Of a stretch of DNA of 64,000 bases, positions 39,477 through 47,990 are shown piece after piece. This DNA is from Williamsia herbipolensis (GTDB lineage: Bacteria > Actinomycetota > Actinomycetes > Mycobacteriales > Mycobacteriaceae), in the NCBI RefSeq assembly GCF_000964005.1, contig NZ_JXYP01000021.1, forward strand, positions 124,001 through 188,000. The letters are read 5' to 3'. Under the pieces are notes generated by a model that did no database searches, was not told the DNA's origin, and was given only the letters and a program-made list of their open reading frames with translations. The stretch's first letter is position 1; every line of letters starts with the position of its first letter. A program made the position numbers and the translations under genes.

Positions 39477-40658
39477 GTGAGGAGGGTCCGACGGCGCCGG
39501 CGGCCGATGACCGCCGCCGACATCGTCCCCCTCGCGCTCGCCGGTTCGGGCCTGGCGATGGCCGCGGTCAACGCCCGTCACGTCCACGCGCTGAGCGCAC
39601 CGCGGCACCCGGTGGCCGCTCCCGTCGTGGTGCTCGTCCCCGCCCGCGACGAGGCCGACGTGATCGCCGACGTGATCGCCGACCTGCGTGTCCAGCGCGG
39701 TGTGGACGACCTCAGGGTGCGGATCTACGACGACGAGTCGACCGACGGGACCGCGGAGGTCGCCCGACGTGCGATCGACGGCGACGATCGTGTCGTCGTG
39801 GTCGACGGGGCACGCACACCGAAGCCCGCGGGCTGGACCGGAAAGGCGTGGGGGCTGCACCGGTTGACCACCGACCTCGCCGACGACCCGCCGAACACGC
39901 GGCTGTGTCTCGTCGACGCGGATGTGCGCCTGGCTCCCGACGCCGTCGCCGCGGCGGTCGCGGTGTTCGACGCCCTCTCCGACGCGCCGGGACCGCCGCC
40001 CGGGCTGTTGTCGGTGTGGCCCGCCCAGATCGTCGGATCGGCGCTCGAGCGACTCGTGCAGCCGCTGCTGTTCTGGTCGTGGTTCTCGATGCTGCCGCAG
40101 TCGGTCACCGAGCGGCAGTTGCGGACCTCGACGGCCGTCGCCAACGGGCAGTTCCTCACCACGACGCTCGGCGCCTACCGCGACGTCGGTGGGCACCGTT
40201 CGGTGGCCGCGGAGCCGGCCGACGACATCGCACTGGCACGGGTGTTCCGCCGCGCCGGCATGCGCACCGTCAATCGCAGTGGCGGGCATCTGGTGCGGTG
40301 TCGGATGTATCGCTCCGGCGATGACCTGTGGGCGGGGTATCGACGCTGGACCGCAACAGAATTCGGTGGCGCACGCGGATCGTGGGCGGTCGTGGCCGCA
40401 CTGCTGCTGGGTCACGTGGCCCCGGCCGTGCGCGCCGCGATCGGCCCGCGACGCACGCCTGCAGTGCTCGCGCTCGTGATGGGTGCGGCCGGACGTGTCG
40501 TCTCCCGCCGCGTGGAGACCGACGCTCTCACACCGTCGGATGTCCTCGACGCGACGGCACACCCGGTGTCGATGGCGGTCGCGGCCGCACTCATCGCCGA
40601 TTCGGCCGTGCACACACGCACCGGCCGACTCGAGTGGAAGGGCCGGTCGATCAGCTGA
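39477..40658 (+). CDS. Family 2 glycosyltransferase, probably for carotenoid glycosylation (CruG-like)
   Basis: A 393-residue GT2 enzyme. The nucleotide-sugar fold has VVVLVPARDEADVIADVIAD, YDDESTDGTAEVAR and the DxD-type LCLVDADVRLAP; the acceptor region has the D-x-x-LARVFRRAG segment. A membrane helix is likely at the N-terminus and others near the C-terminus (about 295-345). Such enzymes occur next to cruF in cyanobacteria and actinobacteria, where CruG attaches a sugar to the 1'-hydroxyl. The substrate is inferred only. The GTG at 39477 was taken as start; the ATG at 39507 is a possible alternative. It ends the first carotenoid operon. Confidence 0.72.
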   Translation: MRRVRRRRRPMTAADIVPLALAGSGLAMAAVNARHVHALSAPRHPVAAPVVVLVPARDEADVIADVIADLRVQRGVDDLRVRIYDDESTDGTAEVARRAIDGDDRVVVVDGARTPKPAGWTGKAWGLHRLTTDLADDPPNTRLCLVDADVRLAPDAVAAAVAVFDALSDAPGPPPGLLSVWPAQIVGSALERLVQPLLFWSWFSMLPQSVTERQLRTSTAVANGQFLTTTLGAYRDVGGHRSVAAEPADDIALARVFRRAGMRTVNRSGGHLVRCRMYRSGDDLWAGYRRWTATEFGGARGSWAVVAALLLGHVAPAVRAAIGPRRTPAVLALVMGAAGRVVSRRVETDALTPSDVLDATAHPVSMAVAAALIADSAVHTRTGRLEWKGRSIS

Positions 40659-40673
40659 CCGGTACCTCGGCGG

Positions 40674-41609
40674 TCAGGGGACGAGGACGTTCATGCCGAG
40701 GCGGTCGAGCACCTCGGTGGTGGCGCGCGCGAAGTTCAGGCTGCAGAAGTGCAGGCACGGCGCTCCCTCGGCGATGAGTCGCTCCGACATCTCCGTCGCG
40801 AGGTCGATGCCGACCGCGCGGATCGCCTCGCGGTTCGCCTCCTCGTCGTTCCCGGCTGCCGCGGTGAGGCGGGCGTCGACGTCGGCGGGCAGCTTCGACC
40901 CCGACAGTTCGAGCATGCGGCGCACCGACGCCAGCGACGTGATCGGCATGATGCCCGGGATGATGGGCTTGGCGCCCTGTTCGGGGTCGGCGGCGACCAC
41001 CCGGTCACGGAGGCGGAAGTAGTCCTCGACGTCGAAGAACATCTGCGTGATCGAGTACTCCGCGCCGGCGCGCAGCTTGCCGAGCAGGAAGCGGGTGTCC
41101 TCGTCGAGCGTCGGCGAGCGGTGGTGCCCCTCGGGGAACGAGGCGACGCCGACCTGGAAGTCGCCGAGCTCGCCGACCAGTCGGACCAGTTCCTCGGCGT
41201 AGGCGACACCCTCGGGGTGTTTGACCCACTCGCCCATCGGGTTGCCCGGCGGGTCGCCGCGGAGCGCGAGGACGTTGGTGATGCCCTGATCGGCGTACGA
41301 GCCGACCATCGCGCGGAGCTCGTCGAGGCTGTGGTTGACCGCGGTGAGGTGGGCGACGGTCGTCAGGGTGGTCTCGCGGGCGAGCTCCCCGGCGATCCGC
41401 ACGGTGCGGTCGCGGGTACCGCCGCCGGCGCCGTAGGTGAGCGACACGAACGCCGGGCGCAGACGCTCGAAGATGCGGACGGCGCGCCAGAGGCGTTCCT
41501 CGGCCGGCGCGTCCTTCGGCGGGAAGAACTCGACCGAGAACGGCACCGGGCCGCTGTGCGGCTCGGACAACCGCGAGACGACGGTGGGCGAGGCGATCGG
41601 TGAGGTCAC
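40674..41609 (-). CDS. metF: Methylenetetrahydrofolate reductase
   Basis: A 311-residue flavoenzyme that reduces 5,10-methylene-THF to 5-methyl-THF for methionine synthesis. Motifs are VPFSVEFFPPKDAPAEERLW, VSLTYGAGGGTRDRTV, TVAHLTAVNHS, NVLALRGDPP and the later YSITQMFFDVEDY. The GTG at 41609 gives the normal length; it lies 6 bases after TATGAT with no ribosome site, so the mRNA is probably leaderless. It is on the opposite strand to the surrounding carotenoid genes and splits them into two operons. The equivalent gene holds this place in M. tuberculosis (Rv2172c, from memory). Confidence 0.93.
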   Translation of the reverse strand: MTSPIASPTVVSRLSEPHSGPVPFSVEFFPPKDAPAEERLWRAVRIFERLRPAFVSLTYGAGGGTRDRTVRIAGELARETTLTTVAHLTAVNHSLDELRAMVGSYADQGITNVLALRGDPPGNPMGEWVKHPEGVAYAEELVRLVGELGDFQVGVASFPEGHHRSPTLDEDTRFLLGKLRAGAEYSITQMFFDVEDYFRLRDRVVAADPEQGAKPIIPGIMPITSLASVRRMLELSGSKLPADVDARLTAAAGNDEEANREAIRAVGIDLATEMSERLIAEGAPCLHFCSLNFARATTEVLDRLGMNVLVP

Positions 41610-41615
41610 GTACCG

Positions 41616-41621
41616 ATCATA
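41616..41621 (-). promoter_or_regulatory. Leaderless-type -10 box (TATGAT) of metF
   Basis: TATGAT on the minus strand ends 6 bases before the metF GTG. This near-consensus box with start-codon spacing supports a leaderless transcript. The -35 region is weak. Confidence 0.6.
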
Positions 41622-41714
41622 CGGTGGGCGTCCGCGCCTGCGACGTGGCCGGATCGTCGGGGTCGGTAGTGTCGAGGTCATGGTGTGCACCGGTGAGACC
41701 CTTGGGGGAGATCG

Positions 41715-42848
41715 GTGACCGGTGCGCCGGGTGCCGAACTCACCATAACCTCGACCGACGTCGGCCCGATGCCGGTGTCGTTACGTGATGTCCCGGCCGC
41801 GGCCGAGGCACGGCTCCGTCGGGTCTTCGCCGCGCGCCGCGAACAGACCTCGGCCATCGCGCCCGAGGTCGCCGACCTGACCGACCTGATCACGACGTTC
41901 ACCCTGAGCGGGGGCAAACGAGTCCGCCCGGTGTTCGCGTGGTCGGGATATCGGTGTGCCGGAGGCGTTCTCGACACCTCCGCCGCCGTCGCCGCGCTCG
42001 ATCTGTGCGCGGCACTCGAACTGATCCAGGCGTGCGCACTGATCCACGACGACGTGATCGACCTGTCGGACACCCGGCGTGGCAACCCGACCGTGCACCG
42101 GTCGGTCACCGCGACCCATCGCCACCGGTCGTGGTCCGGCGACGCCGACCACTTCGGCATGTCGACGGCGATCCTTCTCGGCGACCTGGCTCTGAGCTGG
42201 GCCGACGACCTCATCATCGCGGCGGATCTCGGTCCCGGCATCCGCGCGCGGATCGGTCCGGTGTGGTCGGCGATGCGCACCGAGGTCCTCGCCGGACAGA
42301 TCCTCGACGTCGTCGGCGAGGCGGGCGACGACGAATCGGTCGACGCCGCGTTCCGTGTTATGCGTTTCAAGACCGCCGGGTACACCGTCGCCCGACCGCT
42401 GCAGCTCGGCGCCGTCGCCGCCGACGCCCCCGACGACCTGGTCGCGACGCTCGGACAGGTGGGCGACGGCCTGGGCATCGCCTTCCAGCTCCGCGACGAC
42501 CTGCTGGGCGTGTTCGGCGATCCCGAGCGGACGGGCAAGCCGTCCGGCGACGACCTCGTCGCGGGCAAGCGCACCGCGCTGCTCGCCCTGGCCCTGCAGA
42601 ACGCGGACGCCGACGCCCCGCGCGTCGCGGCCGAGCTCCGGGGCCTCGTCGGGCGTCCGCTCGACGCCCGCGAACTCGATCGGGCGCGCGCCATCCTGCA
42701 CGACGTCGGCGCCGTGCGCGCCGTCGAGGACCACATCACACGCCTCGTCGACGAATCGGTCGACATCCTCACCTCGGCTCCCGTCGAGGCAACAGCGCGT
42801 GCGGAATTGGTGGCGTACGCCACCGCTATCGCCGGGAGGCGCATGTGA
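41715..42848 (+). CDS. crtE: Geranylgeranyl diphosphate synthase (polyprenyl synthetase)
   Basis: A 377-residue all-helical prenyltransferase. The first aspartate motif reads ALIHDDVIDLSDTRRGNPTV and the second FQLRDDLLGVFGD; the SGGKRVRPVF diphosphate-binding segment is also present. It supplies GGPP for carotenoids and probably other isoprenoids. It occupies the place of idsA2 in M. tuberculosis (Rv2173, from memory), so it may be an ancestral idsA gene recruited as crtE. The GTG start has a GGGGGAG site. Its stop overlaps the crtI start by 4 bases. Confidence 0.92.
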   Translation: MTGAPGAELTITSTDVGPMPVSLRDVPAAAEARLRRVFAARREQTSAIAPEVADLTDLITTFTLSGGKRVRPVFAWSGYRCAGGVLDTSAAVAALDLCAALELIQACALIHDDVIDLSDTRRGNPTVHRSVTATHRHRSWSGDADHFGMSTAILLGDLALSWADDLIIAADLGPGIRARIGPVWSAMRTEVLAGQILDVVGEAGDDESVDAAFRVMRFKTAGYTVARPLQLGAVAADAPDDLVATLGQVGDGLGIAFQLRDDLLGVFGDPERTGKPSGDDLVAGKRTALLALALQNADADAPRVAAELRGLVGRPLDARELDRARAILHDVGAVRAVEDHITRLVDESVDILTSAPVEATARAELVAYATAIAGRRM

Positions 42849-44383
42849 CCGGAGACCGTAGGGTGACCGGGCCCGTCGAGCACGTCGTCGTGGTGGGAGC
42901 GGGCCTGTCCGGGCTGTCGGCCGCGCTGTACCTGCGCGGTCAGGGCGTCCGCGTCACCGTGGTGGAGGCACAACACACACCGGGCGGACGGGTGCGCACC
43001 GAGAAGCTCGGCGACTCGCTGTTCGACACCGGCGCATCGGTGTTGACGATGCCGGCGCTCATCGAGGCCCCGATGGCCGCCGTCGGTATCTCCGCCGCGA
43101 GTGCGCGGGCCATGCTCGACCTGATCCCGCTCGACCCGAGCTATCACCTGCGCTACGCCGACGGCACCGACTTCGCCGTCCCGCGCGACACCGACGAGCT
43201 CGCCACCGCGATCGGCAAGACGTTCGGTCCCGAGCAGGAGGCGGGATACCTGCGTCTGCGCAGCTGGCTCCAGCGGCTCTACGACGTCGAGTTCGACGAC
43301 TTCATGGACCAGAACACCGACGGACTCCTCGACTACGTGACCACGCGCCGGATGCGCACCGGCGTCAAGGATCTCGTCACCATGGGCGCCGTGCGGCGAC
43401 TCACCCCCGCGATCAACCGGTTCGTCACCGACACCCGACTGCAGCGCGCGTTCACCTTCCAGGCGCTCTACGCGGGCGTCCCACCGTCTCAGGCACCGGC
43501 CATCTACGCCGTCATCTCGCACATGGACATCGGCATGGGCGTCTCCTATCCGCGTGGCGGTATGGGACGTGTGGGCGCGGTGATGGCGCGTGCGCTCGCC
43601 GAGGCCGGGGGCACCATCGTGTACGACACCCCGGTGCAGTCGGTTCGCGTCGACCGCACCGCACCGGGCGGACCGCGCGCGGTGGCCGTCGTGACCGGTG
43701 ACGGCGAGATCGGCTGCGACGCCGTGGTGATGACGACCGACACCCCCGTCACCGACCGACTGTTGGCCCACGCCGGGGCTCCGACACGACGACGTCGTGT
43801 CCGGCACTCCCCGAGCGCGGTGGTGGCGCACCTCCGGGTGCCCGCCGACCTCACCGCGGTCTGGCCCGGGGGTCACCACACCATCGACTTCGGCGACGCC
43901 TGGACCGCGACGTTCCGTGAACTCACCGCCCGCTCGGGACGACTGATGACCGATCCGTCGCTGCTGATGAACCGGCCCGCGATCAGCGACCCCGGCAACT
44001 TCGTCGTCGACGGGATGGAATCGGTCACCGTGTTGGCGCCGTGCCCGAACCTCGACAGCGCCGATCTCCCGTGGGACGCGTTGGCCGGACCCTATGTGGC
44101 CGAGACCCTCTCGGTTCTGGAGAGCCGCGGTTACCGTGGGATCGCCGAGCACGCCGAGATCATGCGCATCGACGATCCCGGGGTGTGGGCCCGGGCGGGG
44201 ATGTCGGCGGGCACACCGTTCGCGGCGGCACATACCCTGTCGCAGACGGGGCCACTGCGCACCCGCAACCTGTGGCCCGGTGCGGTCAACGTGGTGCTCG
44301 CGGGCAGCTCGACCGTCCCCGGCGTCGGCATCCCGCCGGTGCTGGTGTCGGGCCGGCTCGCCGCCGAGCGCATCACCGGGTGA
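42845..44383 (+). CDS. crtI: Phytoene desaturase
   Basis: A 512-residue FAD enzyme that desaturates phytoene toward lycopene. The N-terminal dinucleotide fold is HVVVVGAGLSGLSAALYLRG, followed by VVEAQHTPGGRVRTEKLG and FDTGASVLTMPALIEA. YAVISHMDIGMGVSYPRGGM and the C-terminal VVLAGSSTVPGVGIPPVLVSG match CrtI-type desaturases. GTG at 42845 overlaps crtE by 4 bases; a GTG 6 codons later is an alternative. It is clearly distinct in motif detail from the CrtO-type paralogue upstream. It sits between crtE and mptA. Confidence 0.93.
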   Translation: MTGDRRVTGPVEHVVVVGAGLSGLSAALYLRGQGVRVTVVEAQHTPGGRVRTEKLGDSLFDTGASVLTMPALIEAPMAAVGISAASARAMLDLIPLDPSYHLRYADGTDFAVPRDTDELATAIGKTFGPEQEAGYLRLRSWLQRLYDVEFDDFMDQNTDGLLDYVTTRRMRTGVKDLVTMGAVRRLTPAINRFVTDTRLQRAFTFQALYAGVPPSQAPAIYAVISHMDIGMGVSYPRGGMGRVGAVMARALAEAGGTIVYDTPVQSVRVDRTAPGGPRAVAVVTGDGEIGCDAVVMTTDTPVTDRLLAHAGAPTRRRRVRHSPSAVVAHLRVPADLTAVWPGGHHTIDFGDAWTATFRELTARSGRLMTDPSLLMNRPAISDPGNFVVDGMESVTVLAPCPNLDSADLPWDALAGPYVAETLSVLESRGYRGIAEHAEIMRIDDPGVWARAGMSAGTPFAAAHTLSQTGPLRTRNLWPGAVNVVLAGSSTVPGVGIPPVLVSGRLAAERITG

Positions 44384-45978
44384 CCCCGGTGTCCGCCGAC
44401 GCGACGACCGTCGCGACGTCGCCCCCCGCCGGCCTGCGTCGACCGGTGGTCTCGTCGCTGCGACTCGGTCTCGTGGCGTCGATCCTCGTCACGCTGGGCA
44501 GCTACGGGGTCGGCGACATCCCCCGCGCGAACACGTGGCTGCAGGACGCGTCGATGGCGTGGGTCACCTACGGGCACGGGAAATCGGTTGCCGGCCTGCT
44601 GTTCTGGGCCGGTGTGGCGCTCATGGTGTGGGCCTGGGTGCGGTTGGGGCGGACATTCCTGGCGCACCGGTCCGACGCCGACGTGCCCGACGCCGACGGT
44701 TCCCCCACCGCCGAGACGGCGGTCGACGGCGAGGTGTCGGGCTTGCGCTGGTGGGCGGTGGCCTGGGCCCTGCCACTGATGGTCGCGGTCCCGGTCTACA
44801 GCCGCGACGTCTACGCCTACCTGGCGCAGGCCGCGTTGCTGCGAGACGGGTTGAACCCCTACGCCGACGGACCGGCCACCTCCCCCGGTCCCCTGCTCGA
44901 CTCGATGGCGCAGGTGTGGGCGACCACCACCGCGCCGTACGGGCCGTTCTTCGTCGAGATCGCCCGCGGGGTCACCGAGGTCACGGGCGACAACCCGGTC
45001 GCCGGGGTGTTCGCGATGCGTCTGGTGATGCTGCCCGGGTGGCTGCTCGCGATCTGGGCGGTACCCGCGCTCGCACGCCGACTCGGACGCGATCCGCGTA
45101 TCGCACTGTGGCTCGCGGTGTTCAACCCCATGCTCGTCATCCATCTCGTCGGCGGTCCGCATGTCGAGATGCTGATGGCAGGGCTCCTGGTCGCCGGGGT
45201 GGCGCTGGTCGTCGCGCGACGACACGTCGTCGGGTTGCTCGTGGTGGCCGTCGCGGTGTCGATCAAGATCACCGCGGGCATCGCCGTCCCGTTCGTGCTC
45301 TGGATCTGGTTGGCGCACATCCGTTCGCAACGCGCTGTGCGCCCTCGCGACGTCGTCGCGATCGTGGGGGCGATCGTCGCGACCACCGGGGTGGTGTTCG
45401 GCGTCGCGACCCTCGTCGTCGGGCACGGTCTCGGGTGGTTGACGGGCCTGGGCTACGCCGACCGGATCGTCAACTGGCTCACCGTCCCCACCGCCGTCGC
45501 ACACCTCGTGACGCTGGTGGCGGCACCGTTCACCGCGCTGCCCCTGCCCCCGGTGCTCTCCGTCGCACGAACCGTCGGAGCCGTCGCACTCGCGGTGATC
45601 CTCGTCGCGACCTGGTGGCGGTTCCGTCACGACGAGCGCACGGCGGTCGTGGGGGTCGCCGTCGCGATGGCCGCGGTGTTGGCGCTCGAACCGTCCACGC
45701 TGCCCTGGTATTACAGCTGGGCGCTGGTCTTCGCCGGCGCCGCTCTGCTCGGTCGGCGATCGCTCGCCGCGATCGTCGCGGCGTGCGCATTCGGGCTGAT
45801 CGTGTTCCAGCCCGACGACTCGATCCTGCTCTACGAGCCGGTCGATCTTCTCGTCGCGGCGGCGATCGCCGGATTCGCGGGCTGGTCGATGGTGCGGAAG
45901 GATTCACCGCGACCACGGAACCTCGTACGACCACAGCGCCGTAGCGGGCAGGGGTCACCATCGACAGGAGCGCCATGA
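44380..45978 (+). CDS. mptA: Alpha-(1->6)-mannopyranosyltransferase MptA (GT-C)
   Basis: A 532-residue integral membrane glycosyltransferase with about 12 hydrophobic segments. An early extracytoplasmic loop has PVYSRDVYAYLAQAALLRDG, with the acidic SRD typical of actinobacterial GT-C mannosyltransferases, and GLNPYADGPAT. In Corynebacteriales, MptA elongates the alpha-1,6-mannan core of lipomannan using decaprenyl-phosphomannose. The choice of MptA over MptB rests on synteny (next to idsA2 in M. tuberculosis). It overlaps crtI by 4 bases upstream (GTGA) and crtB by 4 downstream (ATGA), an unusual placement of a wall gene inside a pigment operon. Confidence 0.85.
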   Translation: MTPVSADATTVATSPPAGLRRPVVSSLRLGLVASILVTLGSYGVGDIPRANTWLQDASMAWVTYGHGKSVAGLLFWAGVALMVWAWVRLGRTFLAHRSDADVPDADGSPTAETAVDGEVSGLRWWAVAWALPLMVAVPVYSRDVYAYLAQAALLRDGLNPYADGPATSPGPLLDSMAQVWATTTAPYGPFFVEIARGVTEVTGDNPVAGVFAMRLVMLPGWLLAIWAVPALARRLGRDPRIALWLAVFNPMLVIHLVGGPHVEMLMAGLLVAGVALVVARRHVVGLLVVAVAVSIKITAGIAVPFVLWIWLAHIRSQRAVRPRDVVAIVGAIVATTGVVFGVATLVVGHGLGWLTGLGYADRIVNWLTVPTAVAHLVTLVAAPFTALPLPPVLSVARTVGAVALAVILVATWWRFRHDERTAVVGVAVAMAAVLALEPSTLPWYYSWALVFAGAALLGRRSLAAIVAACAFGLIVFQPDDSILLYEPVDLLVAAAIAGFAGWSMVRKDSPRPRNLVRPQRRSGQGSPSTGAP

Positions 45979-46877
45979 CCGTCGCCGAACGCACCGAGCG
46001 TGGCTACCTCCGCGGACTCGAGGCGACCGCGACGCACGGTCGGACCTACTACCTCGGCACGCGGTTGCTCCCGGCCGCCCGTCGCCGCGGGGTCTACGCG
46101 CTCTACGGCTTCGCCCGCATGGTCGACGACATCGTCGATGTGCCCGGCCATCCCGACCCGGTCGGCGGTGTGGACGCGATCGACGCGCAGCTGTCCCGCG
46201 CACTGCGACCCGATCCGAGCGACGACCTCTCCGACGTCGACGAGGTGGTCCTGGCGCTGGCCGACACCATCGCCCGTTTCGACATCCCCGAGTCGTATTT
46301 CCGCGCGTTCCTGGCGTCGATGCGGATGGATCTCCCCCAGAGCGCACTGTTCCGGTCGCGCTACCGCACCTTCGCCGAGATCGGTGAGTACATGTGGGGA
46401 TCGGCCGCGGTCATCGGTCTGCAGATGCTGCCCATCATCGGCACACTCGACCCCGACGCGGCGCGCGAACCCGCCATCGCGCTCGGCGAGGCGTTCCAGC
46501 TCACCAACTTCATCCGCGACATCGGCGAGGACCTCGACAGGGACCGGATCTACCTCCCCACCGACGAACTCGCGTCGTTCGGGGTCGATGAGGCCATGCT
46601 GTTCGAGGCACGCAGGACCGGTGTCACACCACCGGAGGTGCGCCGCGCGTTGGCGCACTGCATCGCGGTGACGCGCGCCCGCTACCGCGACGCCGAACCG
46701 GGTATCGCATTGATCGATCCCCGCAGCCGACCGGGTATCCGCGCGGCGTTCGAGCTCTACCGGGACATCCTCGATCGCATCGAGGCCGTCGATCACCAGA
46801 TCCTCGACCACCGTGTGGTGGTACCGAACCGTCGTCGGGCACGTCGCGCCCTGGGGGCGCTGCTCACACGCCGCTGA
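45975..46877 (+). CDS. crtB: Phytoene synthase
   Basis: A 300-residue squalene/phytoene synthase that condenses two GGPP to phytoene. The first acidic motif is ALYGFARMVDDIVDVPGH and the second NFIRDIGEDLDRDRIYLP; THGRTYYLGTRLLPAARRRG is the conserved N-terminal block. The ATG overlaps the mptA stop by 4 bases. It completes the minimal crtE-crtI-crtB set in the second operon. No lycopene cyclase follows. Confidence 0.95.
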   Translation: MTVAERTERGYLRGLEATATHGRTYYLGTRLLPAARRRGVYALYGFARMVDDIVDVPGHPDPVGGVDAIDAQLSRALRPDPSDDLSDVDEVVLALADTIARFDIPESYFRAFLASMRMDLPQSALFRSRYRTFAEIGEYMWGSAAVIGLQMLPIIGTLDPDAAREPAIALGEAFQLTNFIRDIGEDLDRDRIYLPTDELASFGVDEAMLFEARRTGVTPPEVRRALAHCIAVTRARYRDAEPGIALIDPRSRPGIRAAFELYRDILDRIEAVDHQILDHRVVVPNRRRARRALGALLTRR

Positions 46878-46883
46878 CGTCGG

Positions 46884-47771
46884 TCAGCGGGTCGACGCGC
46901 TGCGCAGGTAACCGCGCAGTACGGCGACCGCCTCCTGCAGTTCGGTCCGTGGCGACGCGGGGCGTCCCGCCGCCGGCACGTACCGCAGTCCGTCGCGGAG
47001 GTAGTTCACGTGCTGTTGCCCCAGGAGATCGGCTCCGGGACCGAAGCCGCACACCGGATCACCGCCGTGACACAGCGACCATCGGGCGATGCCGGGCAAC
47101 CGGTAGTAGGCGTCGGCGCCGATCGTGTCGACTCCGGAGATCGCGGCGGTGGCCTCGGTGCGCCAGATACCCGTGCCCGTCGAACCGGCGCCGTGGACAC
47201 CGTCGGCCCCGGGGACCTGGAAGGGGTCGCCGAACAACATGACCGCACCGACCACGCCGCGCGGCGCCAACCGGCGGGCGACCGTGCGCACCACCGCGGC
47301 GCCCTGGGAGTAGCCGAGCAGGACCGCCGTCGGACGGCAGCCGGGGCCGCCTGCCGCCGCCGCTCGGTCGTATCGGTCGACGAGGGCCGAGACCCCCGAG
47401 GCGATCGACATCCCGAAAGACCGGTTGCGCGTGCCGTTCTCGATCGACACCGCCTGGTAGCCGGGACCGGTGGTCACCACGGGCACCCCGGCGACGTCCG
47501 CGGGCGCCCCGGAGTAGGTTGCCGCCAGCAGGGTGTGGAACAGCGGACCCTCGTAGCCGTCGGAGACCACCCGTCCGTAGCGCTGCGGGGCGAGCACCGG
47601 GTCGCCACTGCCCCTTGCGGGCATCACCACCGCGGCCGGACACCGCGCGTCGCCCGGCGTCGACGACGGTGTCGCGCCGGCGACCCCGGCCGAGATCCCG
47701 GATGCGACGACGAGCGTCGAGCACAGCGCCACCACAGAACGCACGACACCACTTCCCATACGCCCGATCAT
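46884..47771 (-). CDS. Secreted cutinase-like serine esterase (Culp family)
   Basis: A 295-residue secreted alpha/beta hydrolase. The signal peptide is GVVRSVVALCSTLVVASGIS with cleavage after AGA. The mature enzyme has the nucleophile motif GYSQGAAVV and catalytic Asp and His candidates in GGDPVCGFG and GQQHVNYL. Cysteines near DARCPAA, GPGCRP and DPVCG can form the cutinase disulphides. Cutinase-like proteins of mycobacteria act as esterases or phospholipases, and some are arabinogalactan mycolate hydrolases. Substrate unknown here. Start chosen at 47771; ATG at 47759 is also possible. Confidence 0.88.
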   Translation of the reverse strand: MIGRMGSGVVRSVVALCSTLVVASGISAGVAGATPSSTPGDARCPAAVVMPARGSGDPVLAPQRYGRVVSDGYEGPLFHTLLAATYSGAPADVAGVPVVTTGPGYQAVSIENGTRNRSFGMSIASGVSALVDRYDRAAAAGGPGCRPTAVLLGYSQGAAVVRTVARRLAPRGVVGAVMLFGDPFQVPGADGVHGAGSTGTGIWRTEATAAISGVDTIGADAYYRLPGIARWSLCHGGDPVCGFGPGADLLGQQHVNYLRDGLRYVPAAGRPASPRTELQEAVAVLRGYLRSASTR

Positions 47772-47990
47772 GCCCGACCCACCGGCCGTCCCGGGTGTGA
47801 AAAGGGCCTGCGCGGCCGGTTTGCCCACTTTCGGTGTCGTCGAGGTTACGGTCGGATCAGTTCCGATCAGAACAGTTCGTATAGCTAGTTACTCTTCCTC
47901 ATCAGCTGATAACTTTCCCGTCATCGAGGAACACGCGGCAGGTCGCCGACCGGCGAACCCGCGCGTGCACAAGGGAAATGAGTCACATAC

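Noticed and set aside
41678-44233. An 851-codon minus-strand open frame opposite crtE and crtI
   Set aside because: High GC makes long antisense frames; the product is low-complexity Arg/Ser/Gly and the plus strand encodes intact CrtE and CrtI motifs.
44131-45630. A 499-codon minus-strand frame rich in His, Asp and Arg opposite mptA
   Set aside because: Composition is that of a shadow frame; mptA on the plus strand has a coherent membrane topology.
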